From Collybiopsis luxurians FD-317 M1 (taxonomy: Eukaryota; Basidiomycota; Agaricomycetes; Agaricales; Omphalotaceae), in the NCBI GenBank assembly GCA_000827265.1, contig KN834749.1, positions 2,846,653-2,910,652 of the forward strand: a stretch of 64,000 bases of DNA, given 5' to 3'. Below, in pieces: positions 1 through 11,905 of this stretch (its first letter is position 1; every line of letters begins with the position of its first letter). Both the position numbers and the translations under genes were made by a program. Under the pieces are notes generated by a model that searched no databases, was not told where the DNA came from, and was given only the letters and a program-made list of their open reading frames with translations.

Positions 1-3000
1 GTGTTCGTGTGAACACTTCGTGACTAGAGCAGTCAGATGCACCAAGAGCTGTGATAACACCCCAAATTAATGAACGGCGGAAGAACGTATACAGTGTAAA
101 CGGCATTCCTCAGCTTCTCCCAGTATTGATTCGGAAACGATCCGGAACTTGGTTCTATACTGAATTCAACAGGAAAGGGATGTCACGGCCGAGAAATCTC
201 GGATGAGCGAATGGAACAACTTCGAAGCCAGGTTCTCAGTGTTGAGCTACTGCTGTGTGAGTGATGTCTTGGCTTGTGCAAAACTGTCCACCTACGATAA
301 GGAAATTTAAAAAGAGTTCTTCGCCAACTCTGCCTCGTCGTAAATCCATAGTCGGTAGACCAAAGAATAGAACTAAAGTTCATGCCGCGAATTGACCCAT
401 ATGCATGGAAACATTTGGTGGCAACATTTGGTGGCAGCTGACGTAGAGGACGGTAAAGAACTAGCAAAAATTTAGTTGCGGGAGGAACATTTCCGAACAC
501 ATAGAACAATGCTGGCTGAAGGACAGTCCGAACAGAACTGAGTGGAGCTTGAGGAGTTCGCCTTGATATAGCGGCCATGACGCTTAAACAATACAAGCGC
601 CAGTCAAAGTGACTGGGCTCAACAGGGTCAGCGCACACGTGACCGTGGCCTTATATGCAAGTGAACGCGTCAATTTCTGTAACGCCGTCATTTCACAGAG
701 TGCACAAAAGCTCTTTCAGATACTGGAAAGGTTTTAGGATTCCCGGCTCGCCTGTCAAGTCTTCATATGCTACTATGGAATTTCTGTATATACATAAAGA
801 TATTTCGATGTCATCAGCGAACATCTAGTTAATTGCAAGTATTATAGATCCCTCTAAGTCATAGCAGGGGATCCCTCGAAAGAACCATGCCATATAGACA
901 GTGAAGTGCTTCGGATACACGTCAACCATCGGTAAGCTCTACTACCGGACTTTCGCATAACTGCAGAGTTCAGAAGCTATGGAGTTCGCTGAAGATGATT
1001 CGCCCGTTTGCGCTTCCTTTGATCGACACAATAAAGTGACGAGTTACTCAATCTGCTACATTATTGCGGCCAGTAAATACACAGAAGCAAGCGCGATCGC
1101 TAATGTTCAACGAAAGAGAAATGGCCGGGGATCTTGTAGTGACAGTTGATTGAATTCTCAGCTGATAAGCAAGTGATTTAGTAATGCGCAACATCTAGAA
1201 CTTACCTATATGCAGTGTAAAATGCAACTCTAGTTCTTCGTGGGTCTCACCTTGAACAGGCCGAATGAACAGGAGACTCAGCCCGCAGGTAACACGTAAC
1301 GAGCCAATCGCGAGCTGGGAGCTGCTAACGATGTCACTCGCCTATGGAAAACCTTGTGCAGATTTTGTGACTCGAACGAAATCCAGCCTCGTTTTCTTCG
1401 TGATTTTACGAGCAACGAGAAAGCATAGTATTCATGTACATATCTTCAGTTGATGGATGAAGAGTTGGCTACAAGGAGACTAGCATTGTTTGGTTGCCGA
1501 CAGCCGATTCTTTGTCTTTTTCATCTCAAGCAAATAGATTTTCATGCGCAAGAACAGAGTGCAGCGAGCTTTGCCGCTGCCGATAGAGAACTGTAACGTG
1601 TTCACAGCTCAGGGGAGTAGAATGCAGGCTCTTATGCAGTGAAACAAAATAAGGAGATTAGAAAGACAGAGTTTTTGGGGGGAGGAATGTTTTTTGAGAT
1701 TTAGAAGCCTCAACCTGACAGAATTTTATCGCAGTTGGGTCGAAGAGGAAAGAACCGGAATCCGTTCGGCGTTATTGATTAGTAATAAATTAGGGAGGCC
1801 GAATTGTCATCATCCATTTATCACGTGGGAACGCGCACGCGACGACGCGCGCCGTGATTGTCCTGTGCGGTGGGCACGAATGTTCATTATTGAGTTGCAG
1901 CTGGGAAGAGCCAGGGGTATTTTTATTATTTCTAAATCCAGATGGTATGTCGAGTTTTCGATGCTGGGAAAGGGTTCTATTTATAGCACAGCGTGTAGTC
2001 TTCATTCAAACAACCTCCATGTACCCGTTAGATTTGCAAAATTTCGCCTCCCTCCTACCAGTTCTTTTCGTACCAGCAAACAAAGGGTCAAAGCAACAAT
2101 TTTATCTTTCAATTTTGTTTTTTTTTTTTTTGCGCCCTTCCGCGCCCTTTCTATATTACCGTTGGACGTTCCCATTTCAACGATTTTCTAGCCGTCAGTG
2201 CTTGAATCAATGCGCATGGGCTTCGATCGAGTTCTTGGTATCCACCCCTTGAAACTCATGGAAAGTAATGACAATTCAGGTCAAAACATTGCTTAAAGAA
2301 CGCGTTTTAACTGGCAGACCTATTCTCGTCCTCAGCAAGCGATGCAGCCCTGGGGAAAGGTTTGGGTATATGCGCTTCATTCTTGCGCAAAAAGCTGTCA
2401 TATGATAGTAGCACTCTCTGAGTTATCCAATACTAGCCTTCTCATGCGTAGCGTTCCATCCGTTCACCTGTTATCCAGCCGTTTTCATGTACATTTGCCT
2501 TTGCCACTGCAAAGAAGGTTTGTTTCCCGAACTGCATGTCTATGTGCCTCGTCAACGGGTCCGAGATCATGCCAAGCTCGTGCCAAGCGCGGCCAAGCGC
2601 GGAAATTGATTGGAAGCCAGAATCGCGCGGGTTCTTTCCAATTGATTTTGGTGAAGAGACGTCGCTTTTGCGTGTCACCTCCTTTCCAACCTATCGACGT
2701 TATCCCACCTTGGCTCTAAGTCCTTGTTGGTATTGGAACAGTCTCGCAAAATCCAGGGGTAGCTGCCAATCTTTATGGACGTTACGTCCAATCCGCTTCT
2801 TGGAAATCAAAAGAGATTAGTCCGAATCAATTCGAGTAACCTCTTGAAAATGCCTCATCCCCGAGAGAATTACAAAGGTATGTACGGTGTTTCAGAAAGT
2901 TCAGCGTGCTATTGGCTGCCTGGGGACTTCAGATGCACGCAAAAATCATTGCGACTCAGAACGTGCCCCTGAGGTGGAAGAGTACAAAAGCTGCATAGTC

Positions 3001-3040
3001 TGCACGTCAACAAGCCAGCCCCATCCAGTTCTTTCACAAG
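1..3040. other. Gene-poor stretch upstream of the laccase-like gene
   Basis: No open frame here has a recognisable domain or a convincing exon series. The longest frames (for example 183-638 on the minus strand and 1694-2191 on the plus strand) look like random translation. There is a long T run near 2118-2132. The last few hundred bases should contain the promoter of the downstream oxidase gene, but I see no TATA box I would defend. Confidence 0.5.
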
Positions 3041-5632
3041 ATGAAGCTCCTCGCTTCCACTGTCTTCGCTGCACTTCTGACCGCCCCTGCCCTTTCCAGG
3101 GTATTACCTGTCACTCTCGACATCGTGAACGCTCAAGGCGCTCCCGATGGCTTTGAGCGATGTAAATTCATCTCCACTACATGATCGACGCGAGTTTACT
3201 AACTCGATTGCTTCTAAAGCGATGGTCACTGCCAATGGCACGTACCCAGGCCCTCTCATCACTGCGAACAAGGGCGATACCCTCGTCGTCACCATTCATA
3301 ACAGGCTGGTACGATTTATTTTCCTACTCGAACATAGCCAGCCTTTGACGCCGACACTTTTTAGACTGACCCTACCATGCGTCGCAGTACTTCCCTTGTA
3401 ATCAGAATTTTCCGCCCTTCTGTGTTCCCCAGGTTTATGATTATATGCACATAGGACTTTGACGGGATCTTCGTTCACACGTCCGACGCTTTCAACGAAG
3501 GAAGCTCCTTCGTGACAACTTGTCCCGTCGCACCCGAGGCAAGTTACACATACACCATCCCTCTGGTTGAGAATCAGGTGGGAACCTTCTGGTACCACAG
3601 GTAAATATTATTTACCTCCAAAAAAAAACTTTTCACTGACTAGCCGGATGAAATCTAGTCAACTGAGTGTACAATATGTTGATGTACGGTCACCCGAGAA
3701 ATCAGCAGAATTCATAGTAACTTTGTGCTTTTTTTACAGGGCCTTCGCGGAGCATTGATTGTATATGGTAGGCATACTCATTCTGTTGGTAATCAGTCAC
3801 TAACAATGTGTTTTTTTATAAAGATCCTGAGGATCCCCTTAAGGATCTCTATGATGTAGATGGTACGTAATTTTCCAAGCGTTTACCGACTTATCGCTGA
3901 ACCGGAATCCAAAAGATGAGAACACGATCTGGCAAGTCGGTGACTGGTGAGCTACTTTGCAGTGATATCGTCCGAAATTCGGCTCAAAAATCCCATAGGT
4001 GGCATAACACAACGATACCGCTGCTCGCAGGTTACGTAGCCACTGGTATTGTCCCTGTCTCAGACAGTGGTACTTTCAACGGTGTCGGAAGATTCCAAGG
4101 CGGTCCCGAGGTCCCATTCCACGTGGTGAATGTGGTCCAGGGCAAGCGATATCGCTTCCGTATCATCAACGAATCTGCAAGGAATGTGTTCACAATCTCC
4201 GTCGACAGCCACAACTTGACCGTAAGTCTCTTTGGGACGTGAACCTAGGTTTTCACTCACCAAGATTAATTTTGCCCCGTAGATCATTGAAACCGATGGT
4301 AGTGCCACCTCGCCAATGACTGTCAACTCCATAGACATGCTTGCCGGTCAAAGATACTCGGTCGTCCTTGCAGCTAACCAACCTGTGGACAACTACTGGA
4401 TCAACGCTCCATTTGTTGGTGGTGACCCATCGAGGAACTTGAACCGTACGCAGTCGGATCTCGTTTTATAACAAACTTAAACTAATTCATTCTCTCTTGT
4501 AGAAAATGCTACTCTTACTCGTGCCATCCTGCGATACCAGGGCGCTCCGGTTGAAGAGCCCAACTCACCGATGACCCTCGGTCCGGCCGGTGCCGAATTG
4601 AACGCCCTCGTTGAAGCTAACCTTCGTGTAAGTTGGGATCATCTTTTCGAAAAAAGGTTTCAGTTACACTAACATCCAACGGATAGCCTCTCGTTGCTTC
4701 TCCTGCTCCTGAACCAGACATCAACAGTACGTGCAACGTGCATGAATAATCTGCTTCGAACTGACTTTTCCTTTGTCCAGTCACTTTGAACCTCGTCGTG
4801 GTACGCATACAGATCATCTGTTTCGAGGATATGTTGAGATAATAGCGACTGGTAGACTGCTGGCAAGGCCCAATGGAATGTCAACAATGTTTCTTACCTC
4901 GCTCCTGAAGTTCCTACTCTGGTCAAGATTTTGGAAGGAGCCAACAGCGCCAACGACTTCAACGTTACTGAGAACACATTCATCCTCCCCGCCAACAAGA
5001 TCGTTCAAGTTATTTTCCCACCTAGCGTGGACGACGAGGCGCATCGTGAGTCAAACTAGTTGCGTTCTTCGTCGACTTCAATTAATTCATTCTACGAACA
5101 GCTTTCCACTTGCACGCTGTACTTATCCGGAACTACTGATTTTTCATTTTCCACACTAACGCGCTTGATATTCTAGAATAACTTCTGGCTCATTAAGTCA
5201 AATAGCTCTGAGGAACTTAACACCGAGAACCCGATCAGACGTGATGTATGTGAAATTGGCTTCTGTGTCCTTCTGTTCGAGACCTCAATAATGATTCGCA
5301 GGTCGCTGGTGTTGGTTCTACCGGAACTATCATTCGATTCTCAACCGCCAATCCGGGTTAGCATAATGACTATTAGGGGATATCGCGTTGAACTGACTTG
5401 AGTCTCACAGGCCCTTGGTTCTTCCACTGCCACATCTTCTGGCACTTCTTCGCTGGTCTCGCTACCGTTATGGCTTCTGGCCTGGAAGAGACCAGACAGC
5501 AAGTGCACCCGACTTTACAATGGGATCTCCTCTGCCCAGCATACGACGTATGTTTTTAGCTTCTTGGCTTTTTCCTCCTCAGGTGACACTGACATGCTTT
5601 TATCATAGCATCTCCCCTCTGACTTGCAGTGA
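3041..5632 (+). CDS. Laccase-like multicopper oxidase with altered copper-ligand loops
   Basis: Secreted multicopper oxidase of the fungal laccase family, split into about 14 exons by short introns. It opens with a signal peptide (MKLLASTVFAALLTAPALS), then the cupredoxin-1 block (VTANGTYPGPLITANKGDTL), a middle cupredoxin domain (ATGIVPVSDSG, GKRYRFRIINESARNVFTI) and a C-terminal cupredoxin ending HCHIFWHFFAGLA. The stop at 5630-5632 follows a short last exon (HLPSDLQ). Family members oxidise phenols at a T1 copper and reduce oxygen at a T2/T3 trinuclear site. Here three of the four ligand loops are changed. Loop 1 reads SLDFDGIF where HWHG is expected, loop 2 reads WYHSQLSVQYVDG where WYHSH...QYCDG is expected, and loop 3 reads HPFHLHANNF where HLHGH is expected. 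Loop 4 keeps HCH. The frame is otherwise intact over all exons, so this may be a divergent or non-canonical enzyme rather than a pseudogene. Exon borders are inferred. Confidence 0.85.
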
Positions 5633-6137
5633 AAAGTTGAAGATTCGACGGAAAGGCTACGTCGCCTTAACTTATCAGAGTCTATTCAAACATGATAATC
5701 TTCTTTGCTTGGGTTTTTGGTTAAGGTCTATGTATATTTGTGTACAGTAGCGACAATAAATCGCATTTTATCGTTCAAGTACTGCCGGCGATCCTCAAAT
5801 GGGAACTTGCTTTCCAAAAGGGGGAACTAACTCCGAGTCTGAGAACATTTTTCTGGAGAAAATAATATGTGAGAAAATAAGTCAGAATGCGGCTGTTTTG
5901 TTCAAGGATCCATAAGATTGAACGCCACTCTTTCAAAGTCGTGCGCATACCCTTGCAAGAACGCAATTTTTCTATCGAGAGGAAAGTAAAAATCGTCTGC
6001 GCTGCGTTGCATCTATGTATATTAAAATAATTAACTATCGATGTAACTCTAAATCTCCGAAGTCCATATTAAATAGTAAAAATGTGAACAGGCCATAAAG
6101 TTCATAACCGTATGGTATACTTTGTCTGCAAAATTCC
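5633..6137. other. Spacer between convergent genes
   Basis: This is the 3' region shared by the convergent oxidase and RTA1 genes. It is AT-rich with several AATAAA-like stretches (for example near 5755) that could serve polyadenylation. No gene is seen. Confidence 0.5.
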
Positions 6138-7668
6138 TCACCGTCTATCTACGTATTTGACCCCACTTTCAGTCAACGGAACAGCGAAAGGTTGATCGCG
6201 ACTGTAGCCACTTTGTTCTTCCCCATTGATAAAGCGCGCAGGCCACACGAAAACGTAAAGCGTCATAGCGATCCATAGAGGAAGGGCATCTAGAAGGAAA
6301 AAGTACCCTTCGTGTGTAGCCAAGTAGCCGGTGTAACCCCCTGCAAATTCAGCGATACGGAAGATGGAACGAATCTTTTTTTAGAACAGAGACATCGGTA
6401 AGCAAGTAATCTTGACATGGCGGTAATTCATCACATACCAAAATCCCGATACAGGTCAGACACATGGTAAAGTACAGGAATTTCCAGTTGGAAATGGTCG
6501 ACGTTTTGAACGGGCCGACTACGGATGATAAACTTTCGTTCTGAGTGGAGATTCTCCAAACTCGCGGGTATTTCGAGCGCCTGCAAAAAAAAACACAAAG
6601 GACGCTTAGTCTAAGAACGCATGTCTCGTGGACGAGAAATTCACGCACACGCTGAACCCAAACATGACCAAGAGTAGGGAAAAGAGGCCAAACGACACGA
6701 GCTGAAGAATCAACCCAGCCATTGCAATCTGTCAAGTGGTCTAAGTAAAGCGGTCTCTAATCATGGAACCAAACTTACATCCGTTCCGAGCTTTGCAACT
6801 TTTTGCTGTATGGACAACCCCCCTCCAGTTGCTTGAATCCAAAATGTAATCACGTCGCTCCAAACAAACATCTTTGTGATACGGCGCGACGGTATAAACA
6901 AACAGTCATCAGCAATATCGCGTCCTAAGCTGTTCGCCAATCGAGACAAGAGCATGTAATCTGTGGCAAGGAATGCACAGGGCTGCGTTTTGCGGGGATA
7001 CGAGTCAGCGAGGGGGAATACTTTGAGTTGGAATTATGAACACACCGAAAGAAGGACGAACTTGATTACGCTAGTGGTCAGTTTTCTGTTGAAGAGAGAT
7101 GCGAAGATGACCTTACAAGATCTTGTATAATGTATAATCCAAGCGAATATGGTGAGTGGGAGACTACGATCCTGAAAATCATCCCAATTGCCATGCCTGT
7201 TTCCGTCTCAGCCACTGCTGAGCCACAAATAAAGGTTAAATAAACATACAAGTCATTCCAATCGTCAAAGTTAATAGGAAGCGTCCGCCTATGCGGAAAA
7301 AATCTACATGGTGAAATCTGGAATCAGCGTTACTGTTGTACTTTGCATACGTGGATGCTCACGAAGCCAATGAAGCGCTCCAGATATTCCGTAGAGTGCC
7401 ACTCCTATGGCAGCAGGCCAAGCTTTCAAGAAAAAGCCGCCCCTAAGAATGGACATATGCTGAGAAAAGTTCGACATAAAAAAATTCATGAAGCGTACGC
7501 TGGTCTCTTTTCTGAATCATTTGTGTCCCTGGTGGCAAAGTCGAGCTAAAATACAGTAAGACAAACGGGAAAATTCGAACGACAAATTTGACCGACATTT
7601 TCAGAATTTCCAAGCACCAGGCTCAGGCCTTGCAGAAAAGCTAAAGCAAATGTAATTCTCTTCGGCAT
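6138..7668 (-). CDS. RTA1-family multi-pass membrane protein
   Basis: Member of the fungal RTA1/lipid-translocating-exporter-like family. These are seven-helix plasma-membrane proteins linked to resistance to lipophilic toxicants such as 7-aminocholesterol and to lipid movement. The gene has several short introns. Diagnostic pieces in order are an N-terminal hydrophobic start (MPKRITFALAFLQGLSLVLG), KAWPAAIGVALYGISGALHW, YSLGLYIIQDL, then FVWSDVITFWIQATGGGLS and the family signature IRSIFRIAEFAGGYTGYLA followed by THEGYFFLLDALPLW. It ends in a short polar tail (ESGVKYVDRR). The last two blocks match RTA1 order and spacing well. The N-terminal exons are less certain. It converges on the oxidase gene. 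Substrate and role in this fungus cannot be read from sequence. Confidence 0.82.
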
Positions 7669-8059
7669 GAAGTAAATCGGGAGGCCACTCGAGTTTCGAA
7701 TAGGAGAAGAACTGGTGAGAGATGATGCCCTTTGACAAGGGCCTTAAATATTATCGGCAGAGTAAGCAGCGAGGTCTCTGAAAAGCTGTTACGTTTTAAC
7801 CAGCGAGGTGCATTTCAGCTGCGCAACCGGAATGATTGAATGTTTGGCAGGAGGCAGTTCAGCATAACTAGCGAGGTGGTTAACTTAAAGGGGCGAATTG
7901 AATGACCGTGCGAACAAAAGATAGTGAACGAGCGGCTCCAACGTTCCTGCCTGGTATGAATCCATAACATATAATATTAATATATAGAGTAGACGTGATT
8001 TCCACAAAAAATATGACTAGGGGTATATCTGACAGATTGGACTGCGCATTACCCGCCAT
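7669..8059. other. Short intergenic stretch
   Basis: This is the 5' side of the RTA1 gene and the 3' side of the nicotinamidase gene. No coding exon or clear promoter motif is seen. Confidence 0.4.
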
Positions 8060-8887
8060 TCATCCAGCCAAGCCTCTCACTTTGCCAACCTCATTTCCAG
8101 AAATACTGACCATTTTTACATTGGCACTACGCAAATCTTTCTCCGTCTTGTGAAGTATCAGTATATCAGTCCTCGGTCCCAAGGCATGCTAATAATAAAC
8201 TCTCTTACCTTCCCCCAACCATCTTCCCCGGGATCAACAGCTTTGGTGGCCTCGCTTATGACATACGTATTGAATCCCTCAGAAACGGCATCCTTGGCTG
8301 TATTCTGGACACAATAGTCCATCGCCAGCCCGACTACGAACACATCAGTGACCCCAGCTTCTCTTAAAGTTTGACCTAATCCGCTACTAGCTTCCTTCAC
8401 AATAGGATTTCGGAATGGAGCTTCGAAAGCAGAATACATTTCCACCCGAGGATCCTTGCCTTTTTCAATGACTGTGTCCACTCGGGAAATCTCCAGTTCA
8501 GGTATAAGCTCGGCACCTGGTGTTCCCTGAACGCAATGCACAGGCCATAGTCGAGTGATCTGGGTTTCGTCCGGATTATTGGGGTTCGAGATCGTTGCAA
8601 AGGAGACGAATGGTTTATTATTCGGTTCGGAATGATTGGAGGCAAAGGAAATGTGATTAGGCGGATGGAAGTCCTTCGTTGCTACCTTCTTCGCAAATGG
8701 AAGTCGGAGAAGATCGTTGATTATCGGTGCGATTGACCGTCCATCAGCCACTGCGAGAGAGCCGTTCTATACACGCAAAAGTCACGATTGAGCTGTTTGG
8801 CGGTGTTACATGGGCGCAACATACAGGTGGACAAAAGTCCTCTTGTAGATCTATAATGATTAGAGCTGGCTTGAATACCTCGCTCAT
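8060..8887 (-). CDS. PNC1: Nicotinamidase (isochorismatase-fold amidohydrolase)
   Basis: Converts nicotinamide to nicotinic acid in NAD+ salvage and so limits nicotinamide inhibition of sirtuins. The hand-built model has three exons (8825-8887, 8209-8766, 8060-8146) and gives about 235 residues, close to yeast Pnc1. The catalytic triad is visible: Asp in ALIIIDLQEDFCPP, Lys in VIEKGKDP, and Cys in VVGLAMDYCVQNTAKDA. The metal ligands appear in TKDFHPPNHISF and in the WPVHCVQGT segment. A simple read-through of exon 2 would end early with a non-homologous tail. Removing the intron at 8147-8208 instead gives the usual C-terminus TEKDLRSANVKMVSISG, so I prefer that ending. Start and both introns agree with family length. 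Confident. Confidence 0.92.
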
Positions 8888-10021
8888 CGCGGTTCCGCTT
8901 GAAAGGCTGCGATCACGAGCAACTGATGCCGCGATATAACGGTTAGATAACGATAACCCATTTAGGTCACGGTCAAAGCGATGCTTATCACCTCAAGGTT
9001 GCCTCAAGGCTAACGAAACTTGGCAAGATAAGGCTACCAATCTACTTAGAAGCATAGAAGCAGCGGGCACTCATGGTTGATTGCTGAGCGAAGGGATGTG
9101 TTTCAAAGGTGCAAGTATCAGTATACCACGTTGGAAAGAAACCAAGCCAAGCGTCCGAATCACGAAACAATTTGAGTTGATCGGATCCTTCAACTCCCAG
9201 TGCCAGCCCTTATTGTACGTGTATATGTTGTGGCACTGTTAAATCATCGCGCACAGATTGCTGTTTATGGTGTTCGTTGGTATACTGTATGAACATCTCA
9301 CGGTGGTGACTTTCGGTGATACTTTATCTGCATCGTGGAATTGTTTCTCTGACCATGTTTATTCCGGATTTCCGTAACTCGAGCTATGCTTAACAAGGAT
9401 TCGCGGTCTTTTCAGCCGGAAAATTTCAACGTTTCATAATTATGTCCATCTTTCTGCTCGAAATTGTAGTCCGAGGCCTGGCCTGCCTGGTTCGACAAAT
9501 CGATCAGCTTAAATTACTCCAGGCTATGCACAAACCTGAATATCTTTCTTAATCCACGCTCGGGCTCTGGCCATGGACCGCTTTTGAATCTCAACGAAAC
9601 CAGGAAGTACCGCCTTTGCCGGTCTCATCATCTCATTGATCTACATATTGAGTACGTAGTATAATGAACCACTTGGAGATAACGAATTTTTATGTTGCCA
9701 CAGAGCTCAAGTTTCTCACCATTTCTCACTTTTGTTCCTGTCTCGTTTATTTTCGATCATCTTCTCATCATCCGCGCATTCGTATCAATCACCCTCATAT
9801 ATGCATATTAGCCATAGCATATACACAGCCAGGGACAGCGCAGATAAGCGTATTCCTTTCAGAAGATCCTCCGAAGATAATGAGGAATGCCTTTACCTTA
9901 AGCAGGAGGCATATAAAAGTATTTTTTTGATAGAAATAATACCTTTCTTTCAAATTTCCAGGACAACCCACATCAGCTAATAAGGTGTTCGCTCAGAGGA
10001 TCCCGGCCTCTCTGCTTTGCC
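8888..10021. other. Intergenic region between divergent genes
   Basis: About 1.1 kb holding the promoters of the divergent nicotinamidase and seven-helix genes. There are only short frames without similarity I recognise. The 3' half is T-rich and pyrimidine-rich. Confidence 0.4.
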
Positions 10022-11514
10022 ATGTCTTCGAATTCATCGTCAAATCAACAGGTCATTGGTCTTCCCGACGAAGTCATCTATGACGTGAAAACAGTCGCTC
10101 TTCAGATGGGAATCTGTCTCCTCCTGTATGGGATGTACTGCGCGTTGTTTTCAGTAGCGATTTATGTTCTGCTGTGCGTTGATCCTATATTCAGATCCCC
10201 CCTCTCCCTTTAAATTCTGACTATTTCGCCACTCTACTGTATATGCTGTGCAGTGCACGTAAAAATATAATGAAATCAAGACCTCGACTGACCTTGTTGG
10301 TTGTTCTGGTGGTCATGTTTCTCATCGCAACCGCGGATTTGATCTTGGTCGTCCTGTACTTTTTTGTCCAACTTCCTACGTTGTCGTTTGACCCTCCCGA
10401 TATTAATGAGACTCTGTTGGGGTTGGCGGCTTCGAATAATATTCTCTTTAGACTGAACGTGAGTGGATGTAACCTTGATTGACAGCCATTCTCATGTGCT
10501 TGACGTTTTCTTTCAAGTTCGTGATTAGCGATGGGATAGTCATTTGGAGAGCTTGGATCTTGTTCCCGTATAACTTTACAGTCAAGTTCCTGCTGTCGCT
10601 GTGTATGCTTGGATCTGTCGGTACGGTGCTCTGAGTTTTCATTTTCTGGAATAATTCGAAACTGACACCTGGACTGTTGTTTGGATCGTTCAGTCTGTGC
10701 ACTAGTAGACGGCGGTACGTTGGTAGCGGGGCAAGTCCGGAATGACGATCCATTATTTGACTTTGCGAGGACGAAGGAGTTGTTGTTAACTCTTCCGCTG
10801 CTCATCACGAATCTGCTTGCGACCTGTCTGATTGCATATAAAGCGTGGTACGCTCGAGATTAGTCGCTTGATTTGCATCCTACCTCTCATTTCTTGGGGC
10901 CCAGGCGACATCGATTAAATCTTCGACGAGTGTTTTCCAGCTACGGGTCTTCATCTAGTCGTGTTCAAAACGTATTGATGCTTCTAATGGAGTCGGGGTT
11001 CCTATATTGCGGCATTTGGGTAAGATAACCTTGCCCGAAGTTTGGATCTGCCTGCTTACTCACAAGACACTCAGATCGCATACACTGCTGTTATACTCTC
11101 CGTGAAAACGTTAAGTATTCCATTCCAGATTTATACATCCGTCATGCCTATCGTATCCGTAAGTAATGTTTTCATGGTGATCCAAACTGAAAGAATAACC
11201 AAATTTCTATCCCGTTACTCTCCTGGTTCCTTTAGGCGATATACCCAGTCCTCATCATACTTCTCACTTCCCTCGAGAGATCCGACGATGAATCCGAAAA
11301 ACCCATGACTCTTTCGCAGTCCATACGATTTGCAGGAACCACTGGTAGTGCAACTGATACTATTACTAGGCGGCATGATACTGTAATGGAGCATTGGTCA
11401 CGGCAGAGTGTGAACCTTCCAGCTACAGCCTCAAAATCCAACGAAGGATCCTCTGATCGCAGTGATTCTCTTGGGCTTGGTATAACGAAGATCGGGAACG
11501 AGGAAAAGGTGTAA
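10022..11514 (+). CDS. Seven-helix membrane protein of the basidiomycete receptor-like type
   Basis: An uncharacterised fungal integral membrane protein with about six exons. Helical segments in order include VALQMGICLLLYGMYCALFS, LTLLVVLVVMFLIATADLIL, then FVISDGIVIWRAWILFPYNF (the SDGIVIWRAW core is a hallmark of this family), LPLLITNLLATCLIAYKAW, VLMLLMESGFLYCGIW and IAYTAVILSVKTL. The N-terminus is short and polar. The C-terminal tail of about 80 residues is Ser/Thr-rich and hydrophilic, as in receptor tails. The start at 10022 fits because the first helix follows directly. A second gene of the same architecture lies at 17820-19150 on the other strand. The function of the family is not known to me, and receptor activity is only inferred from topology. 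Confidence 0.78.
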
Positions 11515-11905
11515 AATCTAGATGGCTTGATAGTTTCTGAGTACATAGCGGTCTGTTCAATTTATATTTAAAGCTTTTTAAGACCAATCGACAAGTGGCA
11601 GGTTCCATGTTCACCTAGACAGGCCATCAGCTCTTTCCTTCCGCTACCACCTCCTTTACCACCTAGAGGTGAATGACTGGAGCCTTCTCCATTGCCAAGA
11701 AGCTTGGAAAAGATGTGGAATCGAATTCACCGCCTGCAAATGCGCATAAGCTGCGGCCGAGCCAGATTCCCACAAGGCCTGAGCCCAGGCCAAGCGCCCA
11801 GGGGTAGTCATCCTGTGCAATTTTTCTTCCTTTTTGTACTTTTACAATCGCCATTCTCTCTTTATCTTTCTCTCTCAATCCCGTCTATCCTTCCATATAT
11901 TTGAA
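11515..11905. other. Intergenic stretch / MINDY promoter and 5' UTR
   Basis: Pyrimidine-rich sequence near 11825-11900 (CTTTTTG, TCTCTCTTTATC-type tracts) precedes the start of the next gene, as is common for fungal core promoters. No gene is seen. Confidence 0.4.

Noticed and set aside
1694..2252. Two overlapping plus-strand frames (165 and 132 codons)
   Set aside because: They overlap in different frames, include a poly-T-encoded Phe run and match nothing known.
8158..8208. C-terminal tail VREFIISMPWDRGLIY of the nicotinamidase read-through frame
   Set aside because: It begins with a GTAAGA donor and has no family counterpart. The spliced alternative gives the expected C-terminus.
3041..8887. 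Secondary-metabolite cluster from oxidase, RTA1 transporter-like protein and other redox genes
   Set aside because: There is no PKS, NRPS, terpene synthase or other backbone gene in the window, and the neighbours include housekeeping genes.
10221..10808. 195-codon minus-strand frame across the seven-helix gene
   Set aside because: Antisense to hydrophobic exons with a clear family pattern. The translation is low-complexity and unlike any family.
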